Assembly (NCBI GenBank): GCA_035222895.1
Contig: JAVYIG010000316.1
Location: forward strand, 597,712 to 661,711
Source of the DNA: Strongylocentrotus droebachiensis
Taxonomy: Eukaryota > Echinodermata > Echinoidea > Camarodonta > Strongylocentrotidae
DNA: 64,000 nucleotides
Reading direction: 5' to 3'
Shown here: positions 49,901 to 62,700 of the stretch, piece by piece
Numbering within the stretch: position 1 is the first letter of the stretch
Layout of the letters: the number at the start of each line of letters is the position of its first letter
Translations under genes and position numbers: made by a program
The notes under the pieces: generated by a model
Databases searched by the model: none
Told to the model about the DNA's origin: nothing
What the model saw: only the letters and a program-made list of their open reading frames with translations

Positions 49901-52900
49901 TAATAATATTATGATGTGATGTGTTGACTCAGTCTGAAGTAGGGCCAGCAGCATCATCAAGAAAATTATTCATATTTCTCTACATGAGATTAGATTTGGA
50001 GATGATCATAATGGCAACAATATTTTTGCAACTTTTCTATCTTTATGTATATTCCAAATAGACAGTGAAAACAATATACTCCTAGTATATTAAAAAAAAA
50101 GGGCATCTCCTGTGCATTGAGCTAGGCATATAAAGGCTCGGTTTGTCTATGAAACTTTCTAAAATGATGCATACCGGTACACACACAAAAATTACGGTAT
50201 GTACATTATCTGCTAGGGAGATATTGTTGAATATAAATAGTACCTAAAAGCGGGTATATTTAGGAAATGTTGTCGTTCAAACTGGTTAATTTATTTTTCA
50301 GATAGATTGAATCATTCCTCTATGCTATTTATGAATGCAAAAATCCATTCCTAACATATAAAGTAACAACAAGTGTGTGGAATTTTAAACAAGGAAGTGT
50401 GTGGACAAGTCGGTATGAGAAAAAGAAGTTATTTTATTAATTGCAATATCACTAAAAACTACTATTAGAAGTGTTCCTAAGTACTTATAAGTCCCTGTAC
50501 TTTGTTTTGCTTTTGAAAGAATGTACATTTTGTGTGTCAATTTCACTTGTCAAGGTCATTAGATAGATTAGCTGTAATTAAAATATGGCAAAATGAAATA
50601 ATCTTATGAATTTGCTTTGACTTGCTTTCCCTTCTATGCATATGTAGGAAGAAAGATGGCGCCCTAGGAGATCTTGTTATTATCAATGTATACTGCCCTC
50701 GTGCGGGTGATGATAACCCTGAGAGGAAAAGCTTCAAGATGAGATTTTACAGCCTGTTGCAGCTCCGAGCAGAGGCCTTGTTGCAGGCTGGAAAGTAAGC
50801 ATTTAAGGTTTTTAAATTAATCTTAATTATAATCATCATAATGATGTTGATAAAATGCTATTCCAATTATTGAATATAGAACTGTCACAGTTTACAGGTG
50901 TCTTTTGTTTAAATTACAATATCTGTATGTACAGTGTACATTCTCTTTTCACTATCGAGCTTTCCGGCTAGTTGCCATTTTGTGATGCCAAGCCACTCAC
51001 ATCTCTCTTAAGTACATGTGTATGTGCATGTAATTAGCTACATTTTTTTCTTCTTTAAATGCTATAAATGTAATTTTCGTAACAGTTGATGTTTCCATGT
51101 TAGATTTGGTTCATACCTGTATTTAAAATGAGCCCATCGTTTGTTTAAAATTTAGGCAAAAAACAACATATTTGGTTGGTAAATTGATAATAATAACTAC
51201 TACATTATATATCCTTCAATGGACAACATTTCTTTCATAATACATCACATGTATAATGTTGATACTTCTTGAAAAATTTGTAGAAAGATTATTAGACAAA
51301 GACATAGGTTTGATATTTCACTTTTAAGTACTTATGTTCTCAAATGGTTTAATAGTTCCTTGTTTTTCCATGATATTGTATTACAAGCTTCCTTGTCTTT
51401 TTCTTTTTGTTAAATCTTTTCTTTTATCTACAAGGTCTGTTGTGATTGTTGGTGATGTCAATGCTTCTCACAGACGGATTGACCACTGTGATCCAAGTGG
51501 AAATTGGGTAGGTACAGAAAAAATAATACATAAATTATAAATGCATGCACAGTATTAAAGCACACCTCATTTAAAGGGAGTGTATCCCTTTAACAAAGTT
51601 TTCAAACATGGAATTTTGAAAGGATCAGGGTTATGTACCATAACAATAACGCAGATCGAATCTTACAGTGTAAGGTTCTTTAGTATTATTGATTCCAGCT
51701 TTACAGATATGTTTTGTATGATTCTTTTCTCTATGTATATTTCTTGGATCTTTTTTTGGTTTTAGTTTGACCTTCTTTAATCTGAAGGTAAGGCTACATG
51801 TAATGACTATCCTGATGATGTTTGGTATGGGACTTGGGTATAAAAAAACAGGTATTGCAAAGGATTTGATAAACAATTACACTATTCCACAGGGTTTATT
51901 GCCACTTGGTCTACAACCAGTTCTTCTCATAGTACTACCCAATTGGTCTATTCTCATATGGTCTACACTCTACACCCAGCCTGTCTACTATCCACATGGT
52001 CTAATAATCATTTGGGCTAATAGTCATTTGGTCTAATTTTGCATTTCATCTAATCTCCAATAAGCCTACTACCCATTTGGTCTATTGCTCATTGAGTCCA
52101 ATTTCCATTTGTCCTAATTCCCATTTTGTGTACAATCCAGAAGGTCTAATAATCATTTGATGATTATCATTATTTGGGTAATAGAAAACTGGTTATAGAC
52201 AAAACAGCTATTCACCTCCCACAGTTCTACCAGTCAATATAAACAACATTAAGATTAAAGGTAATACAAAGTTTTGGGAAATTTTGAAAATTGGGTGGAT
52301 AGCGATTCTTTACAATTTTTATATACCGGTATCTGGATGCCCCTGTGGATGTATTATAAGCACTAAAAAAATTAGCCCCTAAAACACTTCTGCTTTTGAG
52401 AAAAATTTAATATAAAAATTTACCAGTGCTCCTGGTAAAGTTTGATGAATTTCAAATAGCGCCTAGGGCCGTAAAATGGTAGCTATGACCATAAAAATGT
52501 AGTTGTGATATACGATTTCCAAACGGTAATAGCTAATCGGTCGATTTTAGTCAAGAAACATTTTTTTATAGATCAATTAATATCTTGACCTTGATAGGGA
52601 GCTATACAACATAAAGAGTTTATTAATCACAATTTCATGACTTTAGACTCGATTTAAACCGCGACAACGATCACTGAATATTGTAGGATCGCATATGCTT
52701 CCAATATGTTCATTTTAACCAAATTCATGGCCCCATACAAAAACCTTGTATTACCTTTAAGATCCAGTAGTGCCATTTCTGTGGTAATACATGTATATAT
52801 ATTTTTGTAATGACATCTTTCTCTTTTCCTTCTTTCCTTAAAAACAGGGTAAATTTGAGTCTCATCCAAGCAGAAAGTGGCTGGATGGATTCCTCAAAGA

Positions 52901-54014
52901 TTGCACAAGTCCTGAGACCGCAGAGACATCACCATCATCTCAAGATGACCTTCAAACAGCCCCTCAAGAAGAGCAAGAGTTAGGCGATGAGGAGAGGCAC
53001 GTTCATGACGACAGCAACATTGATGTCGAAGATATACCATCGAAGGATAATCTCTTTGTTGATAGTTTTCGCTACTTCCATCCAAAGCGCGAAAACGCTT
53101 TTACGTGTTGGTCCACGCTGACAGGAGCTCGGCAGACAAACTACGGGACCAGGATCGATTACATCATTACCGATGAGCGGTTGTGTGTGGATGAGTTGAC
53201 TGAGTGTGACATCATGCCAGAGTTTGAAGGATCAGACCACTGTCCTGTCAAGGCCACACTTCGAGGAGGCTGCTCCCCAGCTGAGCAGCTGCATCCCATG
53301 TGTGCCAAGCTCATGCCAGAGGTTGCAGGGAAGCAGCAGAAACTGTCCAACTTCTTCCAGAAGGTGTCACCTTCCAAGAAGTTTGAGATGCATGAGAAGA
53401 CTATGTCTGGTGAGAATAAGCAAGGAGGCGGGTCAAGACTGGACATTGGTAAGCGAGAAGGACAGTCTCTAGTGGGTAAACCAGGTAAAAGAGCCAAAAC
53501 CGACGGCAAGGTGGCCAAGACAGGGAATATAGCGAGCTTCTTCAAGAAAAAGACAGATGCAAAACTCAGAAGTCAGACCGACCTTGAAATCCACCAGTCA
53601 TCCTCCAGCTCGTACAATACCAGTTTAATGCCGAACAGTCAAAGAATTGATGGAGACATCGATAACGGTTCTGACTTTCAAAATCGCTTGAAGGACATTC
53701 CTGTCGACAGTGGCATCTCCTGTTCTGACGACGCAGTGTCTGATGCATCCCAAAGAGTCAAAGAGACCTCTCAAGAACTTTTTGAAGACAAGCCAAAAGC
53801 CAAACAGCAACTCTCTTCTGCCTGGAAGAATCTCTTCAAAGGCCCTCCACCTTCACCAATGTGCAAAGGACACCAAGAGCCATGCTTGTTAAGGACAGTC
53901 AAGAAGGCTGGACCCAACTTGGGGAAGCAATTCTTTGTGTGCAAGAGACCCGAGGGCCACAAGAACAATCCTGAGGCTAGGTGTAATCACTTTGAATGGG
54001 TCTCAAAGAAATGA
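46943..54014 (+). CDS. apex2: AP endonuclease 2 (APEX2), complete, six exons
   Basis: Exons 46943-47057, 47812-47895, 48671-48857, 50648-50794, 51435-51507 and 52848-54014 join in frame to 590 residues. The enzyme incises abasic sites and removes 3' blocks in base excision repair, with 3'-5' exonuclease activity. The EEP nuclease fold spans about 1-340: WNING (N7), CLQET (E34), NVYCP (Y144), GDVN (D185, N187), NYGTRIDY and GSDHCP (D332, H333). A PCNA-binding box QQKLSNFF lies at 365-372 and a second PIP-like TGNIASFF at 427-434. A C-terminal zf-GRF (about 540-587: CKGHQEPC, GPNLGKQFFVCKRP, CNHF) binds single-stranded DNA in the family. The start is chosen because the family begins M-x-V-x-x-WNING. 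Introns 2, 3 and 5 carry a SINE and MITEs. AATAAA at 54590-54595 is a candidate poly(A) signal. Confidence 0.97.
48254..48621 (+). repeat. Full-length tRNA-derived SINE with target duplication
   Basis: ATATGTGA flanks it at 48246-48253 and 48622-48629. The head carries an A box (TTAGCTCAGTCGG) and B box (GGTTCGACTCC), then a tRNA-unrelated body and a GAA-repeat tail. It is a different family from the copies at 7005 and 20886. It lies in apex2 intron 2, just before exon 3. Confidence 0.88.
48908..49139. mobile_element. 232-bp foldback MITE with TTGGCCCAAATTC ends
   Basis: Arms run TTGGCCCAAATTC, AACCCATGG, AGCGCAAAATAAGCG and back. Nearly the whole element is one inverted repeat. Located in apex2 intron 3. 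Confidence 0.8.
49264..49536. mobile_element. GGGG-GTGTTTCACAAA MITE, copy 3
   Basis: Ends GGGGGGTGTTTCACAAAGAC and CTTTGTGAAACACTCCCC. Same unit as 1684-1964 and 8674-8956. In apex2 intron 3. Confidence 0.8.
51895..52165. repeat. Diverged minisatellite based on CATTTGGTCTA
   Basis: Around a dozen degenerate units of about 20 bp, each with a CAT(T/A)TGGTCTA-like core. In apex2 intron 5. Confidence 0.75.
52256..52759. mobile_element. 504-bp MITE with TAAAGGTAATACAA ends
   Basis: TAAAGGTAATACAAAG on the left pairs with CTTGTATTACCTTTA on the right. AGAT stands on both outer sides, possibly a 4-bp target duplication. It ends 88 bp before apex2 exon 6. Confidence 0.7.
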
Positions 54015-54595
54015 AATGAAAAATCTGTATAGGGCAAGAGGTTGCAAAAAATTAACATTAGAAGTTGCAAAACCATATAACACCCTGGAACCTATAATCA
54101 GTACTAATAGTCAGGGCTCTATTGCGACCAAAGATGATTTTGCTTTTGTTTTCATTTTTGGCTGCCTGTAGATAGAAAAGAGAAGACTTAAAATAATACT
54201 TATTAACTGTGCAGGAGTATCTAGCTGATTCCTACATCATCATTATCTCATAGGAAAGGCAGCTGTTCATGCGCAATGTTATTCTTATTTGTATTCTCTT
54301 GTGAGCCAAAAAAAACATATTCTACTTGTATAGTGTTGTGTGTCTGCAGGGGATGGTTCTAATTATGAAGAAAGGATTTATTCCCCATTTAATATAGATA
54401 TATAGTGCTTCCTACTATCATACAACATAATTCATTTTATATTTGCAATATTTCATAGGCATGGAATATTAGGAATGGAATATATTCAGACTATAATGTT
54501 GTGACTTAGTCATCGACAGTTGAATCAGTCATATTTTGAATGTTAAAATGTTCATTTCAGACAAAACTAGGAAGTAAAAAGAAATAGCAAATAAA

Positions 54596-55673
54596 AGCAC
54601 AGTGAAATTCAATGAAAGTTGGCGTATCATATAAATGAGGCATTTTAATGGATAATACAAAGTCTATGAACAAACAAAATGTGTGTGTATACAAAAATGT
54701 TGTTAATATTGCAATATTTTTTAGCACAAATATGGTAAGACAAAATCAAATGCTGTAACAATGAGGTGTATTTTTTCATTAAAAGTAAACTATTCAAAGA
54801 GACATACATTTATATGTATGTAGCAAGATGAACAAGAACCATAATAATGCAGATTTAATGCCAATGTGTATACATTAATACATTCTATGCATCATATTCT
54901 TGTGCTGACAAAAAATCTGTAGTTTTACAGAAATATGAAACCTAGAATTTAGACATTTCAATTAAATAAGCTATGTTTGAGAGTGAAGACTACGCCATAT
55001 AATATACATGTACTATCAATCCACTGCTCTGAAATACTAAAGTATGCTTTTAATAACCCTGTTTCACTTTGATTTTTGTTGAAGAAAATGATGTACTTGA
55101 ATTTGTTTATGTAAACAAGGAATGATTTGTTCTATTTTAATTAATTGCCTACCGCTCCTATAACATACGACTCCTATTTCAATAAATAGTATGCTTTGCA
55201 GCTTCGTCAAATTCTTCATACATGTTTCAAAATTCTCCTTAAAGTTTTGAATTACAAGTTGATCCATCTTTTTTTCATGCACTGACCAGACTTTGTAATA
55301 AATCTGAGGCAAATAATAATGAGATGTTTCTTTAAAAAAGTAATAAAAAGTAATATGATATATTATGATTACTTTGATCATGACTACTTTAGTGATAGCC
55401 AAATTTTTCAGAAAGCAAATTTAAAAAATGGCCATTTGTCTCTTAAAGAGAAGGTTGTGTTCTGGCGAAGGTCAAAGATCATTTCTGTGATTTCTCATTT
55501 TATTTGTTCCAATATGGAACACTATGATCAGCCCAAATCCTCGCAATACATACATACCGGTACATACAAATACAATTACTATGTATAATCAACATTTGCC
55601 ATTAATTCCCAGGCTGTTTCTTTCACAATGCAATAGAACGGTTTACTAACATATTCAAATTGTATGCATACTT
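54596..55673. other. Downstream of apex2, nothing recognised
   Basis: AT-rich sequence after the candidate apex2 poly(A) signal. I see no supported exon or repeat. Confidence 0.5.
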
Positions 55674-56079
55674 TTTAAAGGTAAAGACCAGTATTGGAAA
55701 GGCCCCAATTTCAACAAATGAAATGGAAGTTCTTATTACCAATCATGTGAAAGAATATGTTTTGACTAATACATGATGATAAAAAAATTGCCGGGAAACC
55801 GCCTACTAATTGATATATTTGGTAAATTAGTTTATCTATTGGACTGTGAGAGATAAACGCACGTGTCGCGCACGTGTGCGTAGTCCCATATACATCTTTC
55901 TGTGTACAGTGCTTGTAACTTTACGAAGACTGGGCCAAATTTCTTATCATTTTGATGATTCCAGAACCTTGCAGTACACACCAATACTTAGATGCTAGAT
56001 GATCAACCTTTTCTGATCGATTCCACAACGTTTCTTTCACAATGCAATCGCATGACCATAACTGGTCTTTATCTTTAAA
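55674..56079. mobile_element. 406-bp MITE with TTTAAAGGTAAAGACCAGT ends
   Basis: TTTAAAGGTAAAGACCAGT pairs with ACTGGTCTTTATCTTTAAA. The terminal TAAAGGTAA resembles the element at 52256. A GTTTCTTTCACAATGCAAT direct repeat lies at 55616 and 56030, the first outside and the second inside the element. Confidence 0.65.
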
Positions 56080-58540
56080 CAATAATTTATTCTTGACATT
56101 CTGAATTCTTCCCCAAGAATTGCCTAACAAAGCAACACATAATGTAGGCAGAGTGGATTCTAAGTATCATAGTTTTTTCATTAATAACAGGTTGATAGAA
56201 TAACTCATCACTAGGTACCCAGGAAAAAAACATCCATAAATTTAAATATATGTAAGTAAACCGATCTATTGCATGACTAGTCCATAACTCTGCCTTGACA
56301 TGTCACTATTTCAACTTTCAAGTGTTGGCCTATCCAGCATCTACAGACAAGGCTAATAGGACTTGTTTTTAGAAAAATTACCACAAACAATGCCTTGCTT
56401 GCTAGGTGCCTTGTTTGTTCCAGACATTGGCGATCAAGGCTTTCCATCTACTTCTATCTCTGTTTCTTTGTAATGTGATGCTGGCTCTGTTACCAGGCAG
56501 CCCAATGAACTTCCACACAACTTACAAACAATACCACCAATTCCATAAAGAGTACTCCTGCATATGGGAATGGCATGTTAAATACACAAATGCTGTATTT
56601 ATATATATAGTTAATAAATAGCACACAAATGGTTATATATCATCACATGTAGCACACTCAACATACAGGTACAAAACAAACTACATGTATATCATTAAAA
56701 AAACAAATTATTTCAGCCTGGAAGCTTGGCTCCTGTCGCCATGACGCAGGAAATTGTCTTGAGGATATCCCTAAGACCATGTTCACACATAACTGTGTAC
56801 ACGAACATTTTGATTTTTAAGAAATAAAAAATAAAAAATGCTGTGGCAAACTAAAATGACACAAAAATAGTGCGCTGTATATTTCTGTATCACAGATAAA
56901 GTGTGTGTGCTGACATTGCCATAGCAACATTTACTCAGAAATGTATTCTGTCAAATTATTGGGTTAGTAGGATTGCGATTGGGTTTTAGGTCGAGTTTAG
57001 GTTTAAGGTTATGCACAGTGTTTGGTTTAGGGTTGAAGTTATACTAATTTGGCAATTGCAGCTTGAGCACAATTGTTTCACAATTGACAAATGAGAATGC
57101 TTACAAGCTTTTGTTATGTGTAGCTATGTTTCTCTTCTTTGTCTACCATGTATTTACACATAAAACGGCTGTATTTTGCAATAGCAGTTTTTTTTTTTTT
57201 TGAGGAAGTTTAAAATGTGATGTGTGAATGAGTCCCAAGTATGTATTGGAAGCAGACTAGGAAGGAAGCAGATTCCAATCAGACACAAAGACCGGATAAA
57301 TACTGTGATAGTACATAGTCATACATCAACATCTGTATGCAGTGACAATTTATACAAATTAACGTAAAACTCCAGTGCGATGTCAGCAAAACTAACAGTA
57401 ACATTGAATTATTTTTCATATTTTTGATTGTGAGGATATCGTTTAAACTCCTCAAGTACTGAGTACCGTCCCACTGTGAGCATTAACTCAAATATTTATT
57501 ATGAAAAGAGAGAACAGAAGTTCATGAGCAAAGTACTACTGTATAAGTTATAAGTTTTCTCTGTTATATAGTTTTGGTCGCACAAGTGTACAGCAATATG
57601 TCCGACTGACGGGAGAGAGAGGTATCATTATTCAAGATATAACTATTTGTCACACCTGTTTTATTAAGAAGCACCAGTATTTTCCAATCCCTATAGTCAA
57701 TTAAAAATCATGGCACATGAATACAGACCAGAAACGAAATACATTTGTAAATGGAGTATGGCACTAAATAAATCTGAAATTATATAGATAACTTAATAAT
57801 GCAAAATTCATCTTTATTACATTTCCTACTGGTTTATTCAAATCTTTAGTAGGTTTTTGGTTACGTTTAAAGAATGAATAAGAACAAAAATTATTAAAGT
57901 GTTTTGGACAAAATTATTCCATGGAATAATGCAGACCCTTTTTATTTCTTTAATTTTCGTTGAATGAAAAGAAAAATTCGGTCAGGAATATTTTAAGGAA
58001 TAAAAATCATGCCTAAAATACTTTTCCATTATCTGTTCCTTATTGCAGCAGTGTTCCTATTCACCCTCCTTTACGGTATCAATTTAATTAATCATATTTC
58101 TGTTTCATATATACTTGAAGAAGTAAGGCCAACCCATTATTTCCTTCTAATGGCCTTTTCTTTAGTCTTCATTTAGAAACTAAAAACAAAAGATAATGTA
58201 AATTGAAACTGTGGTTGACTTCTGTCCCTCATGTAAACACAAGGAAGTTGCTCATTCTCCTTTCTCTTTTTAAAAACACTTTATAAAAGTTGCAATATTC
58301 ATGTATAACAAAATATGTACAAACTGTTTGCCTTGCAACCTTACAAATCATTGCTTAACATGATAATTACTTATGCAACAAATAAAACAAAATGATAATA
58401 AAAAGCAAAAGTTAATAGTAAAAGTTAGTACTGAGGTCTTTCGATGCTGCAAATGCATACTTTGGGCAAGATAAATGGTGTTCGTTTTTGTTCTTTTTGC
58501 TCAAGACGAGTTGGTAGAAGGTAAGAGCTGTGATGCATTC
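56080..58540. other. Stretch without recognised genes, possible 3' UTR of the MS4A-like gene
   Basis: AT-rich, no supported exon on either strand. Because the gene to the right is transcribed leftward, part of this may be its 3' UTR. Confidence 0.45.
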
Positions 58541-58607
58541 AGCAGTCTCCATTGACGTTGTCTTGAGTCTGAAGCTTGTTGAGTTAGGTGACCATGCAGC
58601 CTTGTCA

Positions 58608-59471
58608 AACTAATTAGAAATAAAATAAACAATGATGAGATATTAAGGTACCATTCTATATTCCTATTATCAGAATTAGGATATTTGTGAACTATTCCAA
58701 TTCTGTACTTCCATACATTATCATTCTGTTCTTGTTGAGAACAAAATTAATGCTTCAGAATGCTTCAGTCAAATACGTACAGTGAGCTTTTTCATTTTCT
58801 TCCCCTCCCTCGCGATCAATCTCTTTCTTTTGTTTTCTTTTCCTTTCTTGATCTTTACTCTTTCTTCTTTTCATTTCCTTCTTTATCATCCTCCTATTCT
58901 TCTTCCTTCTCTTCTACTCCTTCTTTGCCTCTTCTTCTTCTTCCCCCTCCTCCTCTTCTTCTTCTTCTTCTCTTTTTCATTCTTCTTCTTCTTTTCTTCT
59001 TCTTCTTCTTTCTCTTCTTAAACTTCTCCTCCTCTTTCTTCTTCTCCTTCTTACTGTCCAAATGTGCCCCCCCCCCAAAAAAAAAAAAATCTACCATGTT
59101 TAAACTGCCAGCCACTCTGAGAGGGTTAATCTTATCCTTACCTCCCATTTGTTCCTCTGCTACCAGGTATTCCGGTGGTGCGGTACCCCTGAGTTGTTCC
59201 TCTGCCACTACATATTCTGGTGGTGCGGTGGGGATGGCAATATCATGGGTGAACATAGGCATGTGCATCTGAAATAAACAAAAAGGAATGCAAACATATT
59301 AAAACAAAAAAATAATGAAGAAAATCGACTGCTGGATGATTTTATAAAAATGTCCTCCTTATTTCAATCTTAAATTCAGCAAACCATTAAATCTGTGGAT
59401 TGCTTCATCTTTTTCTCTTGACCATTTATCCTCTTTTATTCTATATTGGCCTTTCTCATGCATCTCTTTCA

Positions 59472-59506
<35 letters not shown>

Positions 59507-59712
59507 CAATCTAAATCTCCCCCTCTATCTCTCTCTCTTTCTTATTCTTTTTATTCTTTCTCTCTATATCTACATCTCTCTCCCTCTGATACAATTCTTT
59601 CTCTCTCTCTCTCTGACTCTCTCTCTTCATCTGCAATCTAAATCTCCCCCTCAATCTCTCTTTTCTTATTCTTTTTTTCTTTCTCTCTATATCTACATCC
59701 CTCTCATACAAG

Positions 59713-59751
<39 letters not shown>

Positions 59752-62700
59752 CCTCCCTCTCTTCTTTTCTCTTCTTCTTTCTATATTATGTTTCTGCTTC
59801 TTTCTCACAGACATTCACGCATTACCTGTATTTCACTTTGAAAGGAAATTAAATGAGTGAATAATTAATTAATGAAGCAGAAGAGGAATACTTACAGCTG
59901 CAGCGCTTGTGCCTGCGTTGGCGGGTACATGGGTGTTAACAGCTGCCCTGGGTTGAGGGGGTGGGATAGAGGACGTACGCCCCAGGGTTCTCCTACACAG
60001 TCCACAGAGGCACAGTCCTAACCCAATGGCCCCTGTGGTGAACTGGAGCGCAAAAATGCCCAAGGTGCAAGCTTCCACTATCATCAGGGTCGGCTGAGGG
60101 AGGGAGGAGAGATGTAAAAGAAAAAATAAATTCATTGCCCACAGTTAATCATTAAATTTAGCATTATAGCACCATTTACACGTTTAGATCAGAAAATGAA
60201 TAATTTTGACTATTGTTAGTGACAGTTTTTTTCGCCTTTATCATGTTATGATCTTTTGTTTTTTCCTAGTTGCCACCATAATCGTATGGCAGATGCAGGG
60301 GTTAGGGCATTGGGGTGTGGTTGGAGGGATAAGGGAACAAAATCAAATCTGTCAAACCATAAGCACACAAAAAAGTGAGCTATGAATTGCATTAGTGTGC
60401 CCTCGAAATACAATTAACAGGACATCTGAAAAATGTGTTCTCCCCTCTTATTTTTTCTTATTTTGCCTCAAGATTTGTCAGACCTCTGGTGCAACGGCCC
60501 CCCCCCCAAACAACGCCATCGTAAATAAAGAATCCTAGTACCTAAGCAGTCCTATCGCATCTATTAAGTACTATTGGTGTCCATAATATGTGCTGAGGGC
60601 CCAATAACATAATATGGGGGAATTTCTTTTCAGTGTGTGCCTTATAATTTTCCCAGTGGCATGTGCCCCTTGGATACACCACTCGACCTACCCGTGTCGT
60701 ATAATGAGTACAGAGGAGTGTCTTGGAGTCTCTTGTGTCGCAGTATGAGTATCTTCCTTTCAGAGAGATAAGACGAGCGTATAAGATGAGCAGGGCGGCG
60801 GAAGCAGCAGTGGAAAGCATGCAGGTCACTAGGTACGTAGTGATCTAGAAATATACAAGGTTACGGTAATGAAAATAAAATTAGGTCAAAGTTAAGAGTG
60901 AAATAAACGAGGAATGATATCAAAGCATTAAATAAGAAATACTATTGCTTATACGCCACCAAAATGAAAGTGTTTTACTTTTCTTTTGATGTAAAAAGTG
61001 AGAAGCGGACTTGTGCGACCAGTGTCGGCGCCCCCCTTCTTAATACCAAAAAGGCACCTAAAAATGTGACCAGTATATTTGTTCACCTTTTTCTTCTTCT
61101 TTGTCATAATAAAAGCATCCAAATATCTAATAATTTTCTCTTTCTTTTTTCTTCTTTTTGGCTCGTCAAAGAATGTTCATACAATTTAAACTCTGATTTG
61201 GACAGAAAGAAATCTTATTTTTGTGTTATAAAATGTCAAGCTTTCTCAGACTTTAATAACAAAACTAAATGAATTAAACCATGGACCATACGTGCTTAAA
61301 CACAATGGAAAATAAAGAAATGTGGGTATCTAATAATTATAAAGTGATAATCAGGCAAATGATATGATACACCACTGTTTAGTGTTTATAGTAATCCACA
61401 GATTCAACATTTTCGAATCATGTTTTGAATCTGTTACGTAACTCACCCCACAAATCGTTTTCCGGACGGATACAAATGCTGTGACGGCTGTCAAGAAGAA
61501 CTTTTAAAAAAAATTAAAAGAGAAAAAGTCTTTAACTAGAAAGAAAATTGTTATGAGAAATAAAGAGATCACTAAACAACTTCCTAATTCAACCATGAGA
61601 CGTTCATTTATCACAGTCCTATAAGCCTAATATTCTTTGGATATAATGAAGCGGGAGCTCATAATGTACAGGGACATGGGAACCCCCCCCCCCCCCCCCT
61701 CCCGTCCCCAATCGAATGACACAGGGACTAGAGAGAGGGGGAGGGAGAAAGAGGGGGCAGAGAGAGAGAGAGAGAGAAAGGTATAGAGAGGGGAGGGTAG
61801 AGGAGAAAGAGGGAGAGAGGGTGAGTGCGTGTGTATGTCGAGAGAGGTGGGAGTTGGAAGAGGGTGAGAGAAATAGAGACAGAGACAGAGAGACAGATAA
61901 GGTAGGGCGTGAAAAGAATATGATATATAATTACATAGGATCCTTCCCCACACCCTCATCTCATTGTTGGTGTTGTTAATTCGCATTTCAAGTTTCCCAA
62001 ACCCCTCTTTCATGATGCAAATGCCCCTTTAATAGCTAGCTGAATCCACTGATAAGATGATTAAAAAAAGGTTATCTTTTGGATGTTGAAAAGGATCTTT
62101 AAGACGCTGCAATAATCTTATTAGTATCATACCATTCATCTCAGACCACTTGCATGAGTATGAGTAATGAATTTAGAATAATCTCCATTAACGTGCACCG
62201 TCCCCCCCCCCCCCCCAACCGAGAGAGAAAGAGACAGAAACAAAGGGGGAGGGGGGAGGGGCGTTATTCACATCACAAACATCTCTCCTCCCCCCCCCCC
62301 CCCTCTCTCTCTCTTTCTACACCATATTCTTCTTTCTCACTCTCTATAAAGACTATATTATAAAAGCCAACTTGAAAGGGAATCTGTAGCTTGCATTAAC
62401 GTAAAATGTTTATATTGTACCTTTTAACACATAACTGAAACCTTACATGTACGTGTATATATTCACAATGTCCCACCGCCATTATCTTTACAAGTTATCG
62501 TCACCAGAGTGACCAGACATCTCTCTTTACACTCGCTAAAATACCGACATTATTTATTCATTCCTAATCTCCCAATGGTTAGTTGAAACTCACATGAAAT
62601 AACAAATTTCACCCGGTTAACTTTTGATAAAGGAAATTTAAAAATTTCTCAAAAATGAAGGGTTTTTTTTTTTTTGGTGAGGGGGGGGGGGGGGGGTCAT

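Noticed and set aside
58760..59272. 170-codon Phe/Ser/Leu frame and its Glu/Arg/Lys antisense
   Set aside because: Product of the CTT repeat; only 59142-59268 minus is a plausible exon.
59400..59852. 150-codon Ser/Leu-rich frame
   Set aside because: CT microsatellite artefact.
61627..62013. 128-codon minus frame and its plus-strand partner
   Set aside because: GA-rich low complexity with poly-C; no domain.
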